A program made the position numbers and the translations under genes. The notes under the pieces were generated by a model that did not search any database, was not told where the DNA came from, and was given only the letters and a program-made list of their open reading frames with translations. Below are positions 18,901-28,404 of a stretch of 64,000 nt of DNA, one piece after another; within the stretch, counting starts at the first letter, position 1, and each line of letters opens with the position of its first letter. Source of the stretch: Calothrix brevissima NIES-22 (lineage in GTDB: Bacteria; Cyanobacteriota; Cyanobacteriia; Cyanobacteriales; Nostocaceae); contig NZ_AP018207.1 of the NCBI RefSeq assembly GCF_002367995.1, forward strand, positions 310,001 to 374,000, in the 5' to 3' direction.

Positions 18901-19414
18901 CCTCAAAGATTTACCCCAGGTAAGACGCAAGCAGATGCGGGGACAGCGCTGTGCTAAACCATCAACAATTAGTAGCGAAAATACAGAACGAGGATCTGAG
19001 TGGTTTCAAGCGTTAATTCAGTATTTACAAACTGCTGGGTTAAAAGCTGCAATTAGTAATTGTTGGACAGAAATTCTCCAGCAAATGCGCCATCAAAGCG
19101 TTGATGTATTGTTGATTTGTTTAGGCGAATCACCAATTTCACCCGAATTGCTCAAAGCATTAAAAGCATTAACAGATTTACCGTTTAATTTGCCCCCAAT
19201 TTTAATCCTTGACCAAAGATTACATGGTAATGGAGCGATCACGCAAAATAAAACTACCCGTTCATTAATGGAAAAACAGAGAAAAACTGGCTTAGAAACT
19301 CTAGAAAGCATCGTTAATGAAATTTCAGCGCAAATTTTACCCCGCTCAATCTCAATGGAAGATTTATTAAACGAAGTTAATCAAGCTTTGGCTATTAGTC
19401 ATCAACACAAATGA
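15977..19414 (+). CDS. Large hybrid histidine kinase: CBS pair, PAS-like, HK, pseudo-receivers
   Basis: A 1145-residue soluble kinase. It carries two CBS motifs (about 35-165), a PAS-like region (about 205-260) with a polar insert, and a dimerisation helix with the phospho-acceptor His426 in SHELKTPL. A complete HATPase domain (about 525-650) follows. A receiver-like domain (about 700-815) has Asn754 where the phosphorylated Asp should be (VFLNPLLP). A second, degenerate receiver-like domain (about 840-940) and a C-terminal domain come next. It is divergent from kaiABC, a place where Anabaena also has a sensor kinase gene as I recall. A clock-input or output role is plausible but inferred. 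The ATG at 16046 is an alternative start. Confidence 0.85.
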   Translation: MRAIKVNGDALSRGFHRKNHPRSFMSMLQYPLYDFITSVPICVETSTLAMVLEIFEQEQCDRVVVVNQQQSPIGLLHSARLIEKFLAAVGGDRLNLQQPLLIFDASLVEPIPTIPAAERVEQFSLFLRYQPSQINHHNLNWALIDPEGKFLGLLDSSRLLRLLIQEQLTSFEEYTQQSNSVVDVAIANQSQAQIANPRSGSLYKPLVQLLERLPWPLMLETTNGEVVAQNPAWWEQLGELKDVETVRLQVEQVYASIQAKQAEYATYQALQIQPQIAGNGYNAPESSGTLKFYVGDNSHNHPSTGVNGGLGSNNVPEQPTTNSPSSQCFWDSNIGTCTCIVEVQNGQERVWQFAKIPLDIAELNNLSAESQILNNANSAKKNKDLWLMLATDVTEQQQLYKELAAKNADLIQLNRLKDEFLACISHELKTPLTAVLGLSRLLVDRQLGELNERQARYAGLIHQSGRHLMSVVNDILDLTRMETGQMELTLAPVNIRAVCDRAFSEATALHTQVAKTKSPSSSTVDNPSDRRFTITIESGLEQMVADELRLRQMLVHLLSNAFKFTEVSGKIGLRVSRWEGWIAFTVWDTGIGIPEHQQHLIFQKFQQLENPLTRQFEGTGLGLVLTRALARLHGGDVSFLSREGKGSQFTLLLPPSPPKTGFSEFDEDMGEEEATNNTSNRELSSSTAQRLNATVQQHSVSSQRLVLIVEAVARYIEDLTDQLKALGYRVVIARSGTEAVEKARRLQPKAVFLNPLLPLLSGWDVLTLLKSDAVTRHIPLIVTATGAEKEQAFANRADGFLSLPVQSQALAPLLESICATPKISASGVESNEISSSRTPLRILRLVNSEVETINHQALLREHRVIEVDDLDQAELLARVWQFDVVLLDVENPTAQMYLQQLTQHPRLAALPLVTCDVGTTLAASQIPGLSVFPCLQPLGKDNSSSNSKTEALLSVLQIASGICCPPNILVVDATTLKDLPQVRRKQMRGQRCAKPSTISSENTERGSEWFQALIQYLQTAGLKAAISNCWTEILQQMRHQSVDVLLICLGESPISPELLKALKALTDLPFNLPPILILDQRLHGNGAITQNKTTRSLMEKQRKTGLETLESIVNEISAQILPRSISMEDLLNEVNQALAISHQHK

Positions 19415-19464
19415 GGAGATGGTTGACTGTTGACTGTTGACTGTTGTTAGAGAAATCCGCATAA

Positions 19465-19483
19465 GGGCGGGGAAACCCCGCCC
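19465..19483. repeat. GC-rich hairpin (GGGCGGGG/CCCCGCCC)
   Basis: An inverted repeat with 8-bp arms and an AAA loop lies just after the kinase gene. A close relative lies at 28282-28308, so this is a dispersed REP-like element that may also end transcription. Confidence 0.7.
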
Positions 19484-19543
19484 CTACAAAAATTGAAAAT
19501 TACATCACCAAATGCTGATTAATATGACTACTGACAACTGTAA

Positions 19544-19563
19544 AGACGCGATTAATCGCGTCT
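19544..19563. repeat. 20-bp palindrome AGACGCGATT/AATCGCGTCT
   Basis: A perfect palindrome touching the stop codon of the GT39 gene. An identical copy is at 38204-38223, with related half-copies near 8945, 10215 and 23352. It is a dispersed intergenic repeat. Confidence 0.8.
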
Positions 19564-21411
19564 CTACTGACTATCAAACGATATATCTAACTTTTGATTT
19601 TTGATTTTCTTCACAGCAATTCGCGTCAGATAATAAGCGCCTTTACTGCTGAGATGTTGATATTCATCTGGTTCTAAATCCATTGCTACAAATCTGTCTT
19701 GTTCGGCTAACAAAAGTACAGAAGTGGCTTTGACTGGCTTGGTATTTTCTTTGTGAATATAGTCTACAACTTCATCGGATGATGATAAATATTTGACATT
19801 CTGATGACTGTAAAACACTACAGTCGGTTTTTTAAAGCCCAACATGATGACTTCTTCATTAGGTTGTTTGACTTGACTAACCATGACAGACAATTCTCGT
19901 AAAGGTAGCTGACGCTGCTGATCCATGACTAACAAAGCAGGCATCAAAACTACAATAAAAAAGGCAATAAATCCGAGTAAATTGGCATTAATAATACCTT
20001 GCCAACTGCGATTGATAATACAAGCAGCGATAAAAATTGCTGTTAGTAGCCAAATAATCCCCCCCAAGACTGGTAAACCTAATTCTTGAATCCGGTTATA
20101 TAAGTTGGGTGCGGCGGGATCGTAGCCGACTAATTTAGTTAGTTGCCATAATGCGATCGCTATTGCTGATAAAAATACGACATTTACCCATGCACTCCAG
20201 AAAAATGATTTGGATGCTGGGGATCGCTTCTCTGTCTCACCTTCACCGATAAAGTCACTCCATAGTAGGGCGACTAAAATTGCAGATGCTGGCATTAATG
20301 GCAACACATAGCTAGGGAGTTTGGTAACAGCGATAGTAAAAAAGCCAAAAACGCTGAGAAACCAAATACAAGCAAATAAACCTAATTGCTGAGAACGTTC
20401 TTGAGATAGCCAGCGCGATCGCTGCCAAAATTTCAGTCTGACGATGGCAGCAGGCAGATAAACTGAATATGGGGCAAAGCCTAGCAACACTACCAAAAAG
20501 TAAAAATACCAAGGTGCGGAGTGTCCGTTAACTACTTCCGTGAAGCGTTCTATATTGTGATAACCAAAGAAAGAATTAATATAATTCCAGCCATTACGCC
20601 AAATTACTAAGGCATACCAGGGAACTGATAACAGTAAAATCATCCCTATCCCTAGCAGCACTTTCATTTCTCGCCATACTTCTCTGAGTTTTCCCAGATA
20701 AATAACAAAAGCACCAATAATAATTGCTGGTAAGACAATCCCCACAGGCCCTTTGGTTAAAATTGCACCAGCTACAAGGACATAACAAGCTAAGTACCAT
20801 TTATTAGGTAATTTAGAATTTGCTGGTGATGGCGAATTCCCTGCATAACCGAGAAAGAAGCAAAGTAAAGCTGAGGCTATACACCCAGTTAGCAGCATAT
20901 CGGAAACGCCAATTCTACCCCAAGCGATCATTTCTGGGGTTAGCGCCATGATAGTTGCTGCTAGTCCTGCTGTTAAGTAACGGCGTACAGGACGGGAAAC
21001 CTGTTGTAATTCATCCTGTTTCGTTAATGACCAATGTACTGTGTAGAAGGCTAAACCAATCGTTCCCATTGCAGCGATGACTGATGGAATCCGCGCTCCC
21101 CACTCATTTACACCCATGATTGCATAAGCGATCGCCTGACACCAGTAAATTAATGCTGGCTTATCAAAGCGCGTCTCTTGATTAAAATAGGGGGTGATCC
21201 AATCCCCAGTAATCAACATTTGTCGGGAAGCTTCAGCAAACAGTGGTTCTGTTTCATCCACTAAGCCAATGTTGCCTAAATTCCAGCCATAAGCAATCCA
21301 ACCAATTACAATCAACCACAGAACTGATACAGTCACAGCAAGGGCTGGACGCTGTAGTATATTCTTGAACCACTGGTCAACAGTTTGGGGAAAGCTCACT
21401 TTCATCTTCAT
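19564..21411 (-). CDS. GT39/ArnT-like membrane glycosyltransferase
   Basis: A 615-residue polytopic membrane protein. The first membrane segment (about 23-45) is followed by the loop NIGLVDETEPLFAEASRQM, which carries the acidic pair typical of GT-C enzymes of the protein-mannosyltransferase/ArnT family. RFDKPALIYW then follows, with about ten more membrane helices and a soluble C-terminal domain (about 500-615). Such enzymes move a sugar from a polyprenyl-phosphate donor to a lipid or protein on the outer side of the membrane. Acceptor and sugar cannot be read from sequence. It is a single gene flanked by REP-like hairpins. Confidence 0.88.
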   Translation of the reverse strand: MKMKVSFPQTVDQWFKNILQRPALAVTVSVLWLIVIGWIAYGWNLGNIGLVDETEPLFAEASRQMLITGDWITPYFNQETRFDKPALIYWCQAIAYAIMGVNEWGARIPSVIAAMGTIGLAFYTVHWSLTKQDELQQVSRPVRRYLTAGLAATIMALTPEMIAWGRIGVSDMLLTGCIASALLCFFLGYAGNSPSPANSKLPNKWYLACYVLVAGAILTKGPVGIVLPAIIIGAFVIYLGKLREVWREMKVLLGIGMILLLSVPWYALVIWRNGWNYINSFFGYHNIERFTEVVNGHSAPWYFYFLVVLLGFAPYSVYLPAAIVRLKFWQRSRWLSQERSQQLGLFACIWFLSVFGFFTIAVTKLPSYVLPLMPASAILVALLWSDFIGEGETEKRSPASKSFFWSAWVNVVFLSAIAIALWQLTKLVGYDPAAPNLYNRIQELGLPVLGGIIWLLTAIFIAACIINRSWQGIINANLLGFIAFFIVVLMPALLVMDQQRQLPLRELSVMVSQVKQPNEEVIMLGFKKPTVVFYSHQNVKYLSSSDEVVDYIHKENTKPVKATSVLLLAEQDRFVAMDLEPDEYQHLSSKGAYYLTRIAVKKIKNQKLDISFDSQ

Positions 21412-21494
21412 TAGTAATCAGTCAATGGTTAATAGCCTACATTCTTTAGTCGCTGACTGGTGATATTTTGTTCTTGAGAGTTGTTACTAACTTG

Positions 21495-21527
21495 AGATCC
21501 CCGACTTCTTGAAGAAGTCGGGGATCT
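21495..21527. repeat. Perfect 16-bp hairpin, REP-like
   Basis: AGATCCCCGACTTCTT is followed by one G and then its exact reverse complement. The element lies between two minus-strand genes and has no T-run on the minus strand, so it is more likely a mobile REP/MITE-type palindrome than a standard terminator. Confidence 0.85.
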
Positions 21528-21644
21528 AAGAGCTTATCGAATTACAAGTTAGCCTCTCATGGGAAAAACACACAACCAAACATGAAAATCTCTCTTCCCT
21601 AGCCCCTAGCCCCTAGTCCCTAGCCCCTATTTTCAAGCTAGTAA

Positions 21645-22271
21645 TTACTGATTCAGTATAAGTAGCCATTCTTGCTTTTGGGAATCCCATTTAGGCAGAG
21701 ATGTTTCTCCTACTACGTAAGGGCCCCAGTAGCGACGAGAACCATCTTGCGCAAAAGCGACTACAACATCTCCCTTTTCTAACTTTAAATTCCCGGTTGG
21801 TAAAGATAGTAACAACCCCTTTTCACTTCCTTCTTGGGGTGCAAAATCCCAATGTGCGGGAATTTCTTGTTGGTTTTTTGGCGCTGAATTACCCTGGGAT
21901 TTTCGCGCTAATAAAGCTATGCGCACAGGCTGATTTGTTTGATTACTCAGGCGCAAAGTTCCCCGATCCTTAGCAGTTCCAATTGAGTCTTGACGATATG
22001 CTAGGCGGGTAGTAACTTGGCTAGTGCTATCTTCTACTTTGCTACTTGCGGTTGTTACTGAATCGGAAACATTAGTAGAAGTTAATGTTTCATGAGCCAC
22101 GGCTGAAGATACATTGCTGGCTACCTCAGAAGTTCCATTAGGCGGTGAAGTAGCTGAATCTGGATTTGTAGTCTCAAAAGAAACACTCATACCCAAGCAC
22201 CCCACCAGTAACCCTAACAGTCCTACAGAACAGGCTAGAACAGCAGCGTTACGATACACTGACGTTTTCAT
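21645..22271 (-). CDS. Putative lipoprotein of unknown function
   Basis: A 208-residue exported protein. The N-terminus (MKTSVYRNAAVLACSVGLLG) is a signal peptide ending in a lipobox LVGC with Cys25. A Ser/Thr-rich linker (about 30-90) is followed by a compact C-terminal domain (about 95-208) with TLRLSNQTNQPVRIALLARK and RRYWGPYVVG. The second half probably folds as beta structure, but no family is recognised. It is likely anchored to a membrane. Confidence 0.65.
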   Translation of the reverse strand: MKTSVYRNAAVLACSVGLLGLLVGCLGMSVSFETTNPDSATSPPNGTSEVASNVSSAVAHETLTSTNVSDSVTTASSKVEDSTSQVTTRLAYRQDSIGTAKDRGTLRLSNQTNQPVRIALLARKSQGNSAPKNQQEIPAHWDFAPQEGSEKGLLLSLPTGNLKLEKGDVVVAFAQDGSRRYWGPYVVGETSLPKWDSQKQEWLLILNQ

Positions 22272-22996
22272 TTTGATTAGTTATTAGAAATAAGTATTTG
22301 TCTAGGCTTGACCAAATAGTAGCCTATTCCTTGAAGAGGCAAGTACTGAAACTGCCTACTATAGAGTCTCCTGAAACCAAGTCATGCTATGTATCATAAG
22401 TAGCATTTTCAGGAAACATACTAGCAAAAAGAATTACCTTGAGTTTCGCGGGAAAAATCAGGTAGAACCCTGATGAATCAAGGCTTTATTCTTGAGTGCC
22501 TGGTAAATACAAACTATAATTATGATACATAATTAGCAAATTTATTCGTAAAAACACAAAGAGCAATTTTGATTTTAGAAGTAGCGATCGCAACTAAGAT
22601 GATGGCGATAAACCCTCAGATAAATCTGGGGTATGAACTTCATTTTTCTTAATATCTCACCCTTCATCTTTTAAGATAACTCTTCTGGTTGAGGGGTGAC
22701 ACCTATCAGAAGAAAATTTTTTTGAGAGTCTTGCTTTCACAAAGATGAGACAATGTATAAAATGCGATCGCCACTGAACAACCAATAGATATTGAAACTA
22801 GTACTCAGGGAATTCCAAGTTAAAAAAATATCCCATTGCTATCGTTAACTGTTAACTACAAATCGTCAACAGTCAATAACCCAAAAGTGGAATAATTTAT
22901 TTTTTGTAGTTCCCTAAAATAAGCTTAAGCTAAAACCGATATCCTCAAGAAGAGGAATAGTTAAAGATTTCGTGACTTTTGATTCCAGTCCTCATC
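22272..22996. other. Intergenic region, no gene seen
   Basis: About 725 AT-rich bases with scattered HIP1 sites and no supported gene, RNA or strong hairpin. It must hold the promoters of the divergent lipoprotein and ycf20 genes. Confidence 0.4.
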
Positions 22997-23329
22997 ATGC
23001 AAAACACCAGACTGAATAACTTGCTGGATACCATTGCTAGCCGCTTGAGTCAATGGTTCCTCAACCCTTGGCGGCGATTGTCTCTACTGTTAATCAGTTT
23101 TTTCTTTGGTACCTTTCTGGGTACAGCAATTTCCACCACTGCGGGACAAAAAGCCGAATTAGATATTGTGGTAGCGGCGTTTCTCGTCTTTTTGACGGAA
23201 ATTACTAGCAGAATATTTTACAACCGGAATTTTTTCTCCAAGCGATCGCTTTGGGTGGAAGCGCTAAATATTCTCAAAATTGGTTTTATCTACAGCCTGT
23301 TTATTGAAGCATTTAAGTTGGGATCGTAA
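22997..23329 (+). CDS. ycf20: Ycf20 (DUF565) thylakoid-associated membrane protein
   Basis: A 110-residue protein with two to three hydrophobic segments. The start at the ATG MQNTRLNNLLDTI is chosen because family members begin there; the open frame runs on to a TTG at 22979. Ycf20 is conserved in cyanobacteria and plastids, and plant and algal homologues affect non-photochemical quenching. The biochemical role is unknown. Downstream, 55 bp away, is glycerate kinase on the same strand. Confidence 0.85.
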   Translation: MQNTRLNNLLDTIASRLSQWFLNPWRRLSLLLISFFFGTFLGTAISTTAGQKAELDIVVAAFLVFLTEITSRIFYNRNFFSKRSLWVEALNILKIGFIYSLFIEAFKLGS

Positions 23330-23383
23330 TTGGGCATTGGGCATTGGGCAGAGACGCGATGAACCCTTGTCTGTACAATTGTT

Positions 23384-24469
23384 ATGAGGATGGAAAATAT
23401 GGGTTCGTGGCTGGATGAAATTCTGAGTACGGGGAAAGCTGCGGAAAGTTGGCGAGAAAAGGCTAAAGAAGCGGCTTTAGCTGATAATTTACGATCGCCT
23501 GTTTGGGGGATCAATGCGGGAAATGTGGATGAAGTCATCGAAACGCGATCGCAATTACTCGAATCTATACTCCCAGCTTTTCGGGAATTTTGCCAAAATA
23601 GCCTGCAAAAGCAACCCCAACAGATGTTACCTGTGTTGTGGGAATTGTGGCTACCTTTAGCAATGAAGATAGGGTTACAGCGTCAAAAATTGAGACATCC
23701 CCTCATCCAAGGAATTTTAGGCGTACAGGGAACGGGTAAAACTACCATGTGTCAAGCACTAACGTTGATTTTGCAGCAGCTTGGATACCGTACCCTGAAT
23801 TTATCATTGGATGACTTATACAAAACCTATAGCGATCGCTTACTTTTAATTCAACAAGATCCCCGGTTAATTTGGCGAGGCCCCCCAGGAACCCACGATA
23901 TTGATTTAGGCTTAAATTTACTCGATGGGATTCATCAATCCCAAAGTCCGGTAACTGTTCCCCGGTTTGATAAATCAGCTTACAACGGCGCAGGCGATCG
24001 CACTACCCCAGAAATTGTCACAGATGTAGATATTTTGCTCTTTGAAGGCTGGTTTGTGGGAGTGCAACCCATAAATCCCCAAAATTTTGATAACCCACCA
24101 CCACCGATTATCACAGCAGAAGACCGGAAATTTGCCCGCGATATGAATCGTCAATTAGAGAGCTATCTACCCCTGTGGGAACGCTTGGATAGTTTAATAG
24201 TGTTATATCCCAGGGATTACCATTCTTCCTTAACATGGCGCAAACAAGCCGAACAGCAGATGATAGCTGCTGGTAAATCCGGGATGAGTGATACACAAAT
24301 AGAAGAATTTGTCAATTACTTTTGGCGATCGCTACATCCGGAATTATTCCTCAAACCCCTAATCGAGTTACCCCATGTTGATTTGGTAATTGAGATAAAT
24401 AGCGATCGCACTTTGGGCAAAATCTACTCAGGCTCATTGCACTCTTCAAGAGTTGACTGTTCCCTGTGA
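23384..24469 (+). CDS. D-glycerate 3-kinase
   Basis: A 361-residue P-loop kinase with GVQGTGKTT at about 112-120, Walker-B-like DILLFEGWFVG, and the SLDDLYKTYSDR and RGPPGTHD motifs of the plant/cyanobacterial glycerate kinase family (GLYK). It phosphorylates glycerate to 3-phosphoglycerate, the last step of the photorespiratory cycle, returning carbon to the Calvin cycle. In-frame ATGs at 23384, 23390 and 23399 leave the exact start open. Confidence 0.92.
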   Translation: MRMENMGSWLDEILSTGKAAESWREKAKEAALADNLRSPVWGINAGNVDEVIETRSQLLESILPAFREFCQNSLQKQPQQMLPVLWELWLPLAMKIGLQRQKLRHPLIQGILGVQGTGKTTMCQALTLILQQLGYRTLNLSLDDLYKTYSDRLLLIQQDPRLIWRGPPGTHDIDLGLNLLDGIHQSQSPVTVPRFDKSAYNGAGDRTTPEIVTDVDILLFEGWFVGVQPINPQNFDNPPPPIITAEDRKFARDMNRQLESYLPLWERLDSLIVLYPRDYHSSLTWRKQAEQQMIAAGKSGMSDTQIEEFVNYFWRSLHPELFLKPLIELPHVDLVIEINSDRTLGKIYSGSLHSSRVDCSL

Positions 24470-24491
24470 CAACTGACAACTGACAACTGAC

Positions 24492-25949
24492 TTAATTCCC
24501 CGATTTAATCTTCTCAATTAATTGATAAAATGGTTGCCAATTATCATCTTGGGTAATTGGTTCCCAAATTGATTCAATCACAGGTCTTAATAAAGCTGTT
24601 TTGGGATTATAGCGACGCAGATTTTGAGCAATGACATCAATTTTATCAATATCAAAATTATTTAACGCTTTATGGTACAAAATACACCAATTATCAAACA
24701 TAGCTGACGCTCCCGTAGCCGGGACAATATCGCTATCATGTAAAACAAATGCCGGATCGTCGCGCCAATTCGCGGCAAAAGTCCGCGCCATTTCTGCGAA
24801 GAATTGATGATAAGGGACTCTACTATCTTGTAAGAATTCAATTGTTAGGGGAAATAGTTCATCAAGTTCCGGCGCTTGTAAATCTGCAAAACCTAATCTA
24901 TTCAACATTAAAGCACGATATTCAGCGCGATAATATTCATCAAACTTAGCTAATCCTTGCTCCATCACACCTTTATCAATGATTTCTTTTAAAGGTTCCT
25001 GGAGCATTTCTAAATTTAACTTACAAATTCCTGGTTGATGGCTGTAACAATAGCGGCGATAATAATCAAAATATGCAGCAGTAAAATAGGGATCGTAGGT
25101 AGGAATAAAGGCATAAGGGCCATAGTCAAAACTTTCCCCAGTAATGGACATATTGTCAGTATTTAAAACTCCATGACAAAAGCCAGCTACCATCCATTGC
25201 GCTACAAGTTCTGCAACTCTTTTAACTAATTCTGCATAAAATAACGCATATTGATCTACCTCTGTAATTAAGTGTGCATAATATTGCTCAATTACATGGT
25301 TTAATAACTTTTGGCTTAAATCGGGACGGCGTAAATAATGTAATCGCTCAAAAGTACCAAAGCGAATATGAGAACTGCTCATTCTTACCATCACAGATGA
25401 GCGAGTTGGAGAAGGTTCATCACCGCGCCATAGAGATAAACCTGTTTCAATCATAGTTAAACAACGGGAGGTGCGCACACCCATGTAATGCAAAGCTTCC
25501 GCAGCAAGAACTTCACGCACACCACCTTTAAGTGTGAGCATCCCATCACCACCACGGGAATAGGGAGTTCTCCCCGAACCTTTAGTACCAAAATCGTATA
25601 ATTCCCCATCAATCCCGCGTACTTGTCCGTACAAAAAGCCTCTACCATCACCTAAGCCTGAATTATATTCGCCAAATTGGTAGCCATGATAACGTAGAGC
25701 TAACAATGGTTGACGCTCTGCAAATTTGCCAAAGGCGGTGATAAAATCTTCATCAGTGACTGTTTGAGGATTTAATCCTAAACGGGGTAGTAATGCATCG
25801 TTGCGCCAGCGCAGGATATGTTGCGGAAATTCTGCTGCTGCTACTTCGTCATAGTAGTCATTGCCTAAAGATTCTAAGGCTGGTTCGTATTTAAGGGTAA
25901 GAAAAGGATTGCGAGAATTTGTTTGGTTGGGAGTTTCAGCCAGAGTCAT
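24492..25949 (-). CDS. selO: SelO/YdiU protein adenylyltransferase (AMPylase)
   Basis: A 485-residue pseudokinase-fold enzyme. Signatures include [40 protein letters not shown] (the nucleotide-binding segment) and [17 protein letters not shown] with the metal-binding Asn and Asp. SelO transfers AMP from ATP to Ser, Thr or Tyr of target proteins and is linked to redox stress in bacteria. The cyanobacterial form normally has this length and lacks selenocysteine. It ends 22 bp from the convergent glycerate kinase gene. Confidence 0.93.
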   Translation of the reverse strand: MTLAETPNQTNSRNPFLTLKYEPALESLGNDYYDEVAAAEFPQHILRWRNDALLPRLGLNPQTVTDEDFITAFGKFAERQPLLALRYHGYQFGEYNSGLGDGRGFLYGQVRGIDGELYDFGTKGSGRTPYSRGGDGMLTLKGGVREVLAAEALHYMGVRTSRCLTMIETGLSLWRGDEPSPTRSSVMVRMSSSHIRFGTFERLHYLRRPDLSQKLLNHVIEQYYAHLITEVDQYALFYAELVKRVAELVAQWMVAGFCHGVLNTDNMSITGESFDYGPYAFIPTYDPYFTAAYFDYYRRYCYSHQPGICKLNLEMLQEPLKEIIDKGVMEQGLAKFDEYYRAEYRALMLNRLGFADLQAPELDELFPLTIEFLQDSRVPYHQFFAEMARTFAANWRDDPAFVLHDSDIVPATGASAMFDNWCILYHKALNNFDIDKIDVIAQNLRRYNPKTALLRPVIESIWEPITQDDNWQPFYQLIEKIKSGN

Positions 25950-26265
25950 TACAAGTAAAGCTTGATGAATTCTTCTCTTAATACTACCTCTGGCAATACT
26001 GGTCTGACCTACAAGTTTTGCTAGCTGTGGAGTTAATTCACCAAAAAAAGCGGGGAATTGGATATTTGACTACCCTTTTCCCCTTCACCTGGTGTTGCTG
26101 AAGCAACTTGGTATGAACACTAACTACTATCACAGTTAATTGTGGAGTTGTTGTGTATTCTGTATGGATTTGCGATGAAATTTTTGATTATAGTCAACTG
26201 TCAACTGTCAACTGTCAACTGTCAACTGTCAACTGTCAACCGTCAACTGTCAACAATATTTTTAG
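25950..26265. other. Intergenic region with a heptamer array
   Basis: Contains the upstream region of selO and, at 26193-26254, about nine tandem copies of GTCAACT. No gene is seen. Confidence 0.6.
26193..26254. repeat. GTCAACT heptamer tandem array
   Basis: About nine copies with one C-for-T variant near 26240. The array is downstream of the GNAT gene and upstream of selO on the minus strand. The same or closely related heptamers recur at many intergenic sites in this window. Confidence 0.9.
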
Positions 26266-26841
26266 CTAAGAGTTCGGTTTTGTCCACTGAGGATTGGTGA
26301 GACTGGTGAGAATATGATCTTGCCATTCTCCATTAATTAATAAATAGTCCCTAGCATATCCTTCCACAACAAAGCCCAGCCTTTTAAGTACATTACCGCT
26401 ACGTTGATTATGTGGCATATAATTTGCCATAATTCGGTGCATATTTAATTCGGTAAATACATAATCAGTGGCGGCTTTCAGTGCTTCTGTCATATAGCCT
26501 TTACCTTGTTCAGTTTCCGCCAGACTATAGCCAACATAGCAAAAATGAGCAGCACCCCGGACAAAATTAGTGAAATTGATAGTACCGATGATTTCAGTTA
26601 AGCTTTTCTTGGGATAAATAAACAATTTTAGGGAATTATCGTTGATAAATTCTAATAAATTACCTTCAACCTGATACTGCCAGTATTTAACTGTAAAAAA
26701 ACCCTCAGCCCACAGGGGATAAAATGGCGTCAGATAATCTTTGTTTTCAGTAAAATATTTGATAATTTGGGGAATATCCTCTTGGATACCGATTCTTAAT
26801 AACAGGCGATCGCTCGTTATCAATGGTAGTTCTGATTTCAT
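26266..26841 (-). CDS. GNAT N-acetyltransferase, RimJ/RimL type
   Basis: A 191-residue protein with the RimJ/L architecture: the opening strand TSDRLLLRIG, the EIIGTINFTNF beta strands, and the acetyl-CoA-binding region ETEQGKGYMTEALKAATDY followed by MHRIMANYMPHNQRSGNVLKRLGF. RimJ/L enzymes acetylate protein N-termini or small amines; the substrate here is unknown. The gene is isolated. Confidence 0.9.
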   Translation of the reverse strand: MKSELPLITSDRLLLRIGIQEDIPQIIKYFTENKDYLTPFYPLWAEGFFTVKYWQYQVEGNLLEFINDNSLKLFIYPKKSLTEIIGTINFTNFVRGAAHFCYVGYSLAETEQGKGYMTEALKAATDYVFTELNMHRIMANYMPHNQRSGNVLKRLGFVVEGYARDYLLINGEWQDHILTSLTNPQWTKPNS

Positions 26842-27244
26842 AGACTAATATCATTAACTGGATTATTTAAGTCAAAATTTAAGGTTTTTTTAACTAGTTA
26901 ATGCCGATTACAAATGAATAAACAGCTAAATGTAATTTAATTTACAGAAATTTAATCAGCAACCTCCACAATGTAGGCTGTAGCTTCCAGTTTGAGGAAG
27001 TTATACCCAAAGATTAGCATCGTAGCTGTTTAGGGGATAACTTTATTGACGCTTAATCTACCGTAAAACCAAAATCTTGATAAGCTGATTTCTAATATCT
27101 ATAAGCAAATCAATGGAAAAGCGATCGCCAATCAAGCACATACGCAGCATTAGAAAAATGCGATCGCTCTACCAAATGCAGTATCTTAAGATATTCAACA
27201 AAAAGACAGCTCTTGGTAAATCCAGACTATAAGAAGGATAAGTG
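26842..27244. other. Intergenic region upstream of bioB
   Basis: About 400 bp between divergent genes with several HIP1 sites near 27120-27170. No BirA-type operator or riboswitch was recognised. An AAGAAGGA ribosome-binding site sits just before the bioB ATG. Confidence 0.4.
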
Positions 27245-28258
27245 ATGTCGGTGGGAAGAATCCGCTACGATTGGCAAGAAGCAGAAATTCAGGCGATATA
27301 CAATACGCCATTGCTAGAGTTGATTTATCAAGCTGCTAGCGTACATCGCCAATTTCACAACCCAAAACAAATCCAAGTTTGTAAGCTAATCTCCATTAAA
27401 ACCGGAGGTTGTCCAGAAGATTGTAACTATTGCGCCCAATCTTCCCGCTACAAAACCGAGGTAAAACCCGAAGCCCTGTTAGAAAAAGAGGCAGTAGTTA
27501 GTATAGCCGAAAAAGCTAAACAAACAGGTGTCAGCCGCATTTGCATGGGTGCAGCTTGGCGGGAAGTGCGGGATAATTCTCAATTTGACACAGTGCTAGA
27601 CATGGTAAAAGATGTCACAGCAATGGGTTTAGAAGTCTGCTGTACCTTGGGAATGTTAACCGCAGATCAAGCAAAACGCCTAGAAGATGCGGGACTTTAC
27701 GCTTATAACCATAACTTAGATACATCGCAGGAACATTACAGTACTATTATTACCACGAGAACATATAGCGATCGCCTAAATACTATCGAAAATGTGCGTC
27801 AAACCAATGTTACCGTATGTTCTGGTGGTATTCTCGGCTTAGGTGAAACCCCTGAAGATAGAGTATCCATGTTACATACTCTCGCAAATCTCAGCCCCCA
27901 TCCCGAATCTGTACCAATTAATATTCTCTCCCAAGTTCCAGGTACGCCCCTAGAAAATCAGCCAGATGTCCCCATTTGGGATGTAGTGCGGATGATTGCT
28001 ACAGCTAGAATCATTATGCCAGCCTCCGATGTTCGTCTCAGCGCTGGTAGGGCGAGACTTTCCCAAGTTGAACAAGCCTTATGCTTTATGGCGGGAGCAA
28101 ATTCTATCTTCTCCAGCGACGACAACAAAATGTTAACTGTGACAACACCCTGTCCAGATTACGATGCTGACAAAGAAATGTTGAACTTGCTTGGCTTAGA
28201 AATGCGTCCCCCAAGCAAAAGAGAAGTCAAGGTAACAACACCTGCCATTGTCGGATAA
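27245..28258 (+). CDS. bioB: Biotin synthase
   Basis: A 337-residue radical SAM enzyme. The radical cluster motif CxxxCxxC is Cys56, Cys60, Cys63, and the other family blocks follow ([33 protein letters not shown] with the Arg ligand of the auxiliary 2Fe-2S cluster). It inserts sulfur into dethiobiotin in the last step of biotin synthesis. The ATG at 27245 is preferred over the overlapping GTG at 27242 because the ribosome-binding site is better spaced. Confidence 0.97.
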   Translation: MSVGRIRYDWQEAEIQAIYNTPLLELIYQAASVHRQFHNPKQIQVCKLISIKTGGCPEDCNYCAQSSRYKTEVKPEALLEKEAVVSIAEKAKQTGVSRICMGAAWREVRDNSQFDTVLDMVKDVTAMGLEVCCTLGMLTADQAKRLEDAGLYAYNHNLDTSQEHYSTIITTRTYSDRLNTIENVRQTNVTVCSGGILGLGETPEDRVSMLHTLANLSPHPESVPINILSQVPGTPLENQPDVPIWDVVRMIATARIIMPASDVRLSAGRARLSQVEQALCFMAGANSIFSSDDNKMLTVTTPCPDYDADKEMLNLLGLEMRPPSKREVKVTTPAIVG

Positions 28259-28281
28259 TTAAAAACAAATTATGCCAAATT

Positions 28282-28308
28282 GTAGGGGCGGGGTTACCCC
28301 GCCCCTAC
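28282..28308. terminator. GC-rich hairpin between convergent bioB and petL
   Basis: A 12-bp perfect stem (GTAGGGGCGGGG) with a TTA loop, followed on the plus strand by a short T-run. It sits where two convergent transcripts end and could stop both. A related hairpin at 19465 shows that the sequence belongs to a dispersed REP family. Confidence 0.55.
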
Positions 28309-28404
28309 GAGTTTTGCGCTTGGTAAGTTAACGATTGGGATGATGTTTTTATTTGCAAGTCCCTAACATAACCAACCAGATAAATTACAAATTAGTAATT
28401 ACGA

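Noticed and set aside
19465-19563. Possible small RNA formed by the two hairpins after the CBS-kinase gene
   Set aside because: Both hairpins recur elsewhere in the window as dispersed repeats, which explains them without an RNA gene.
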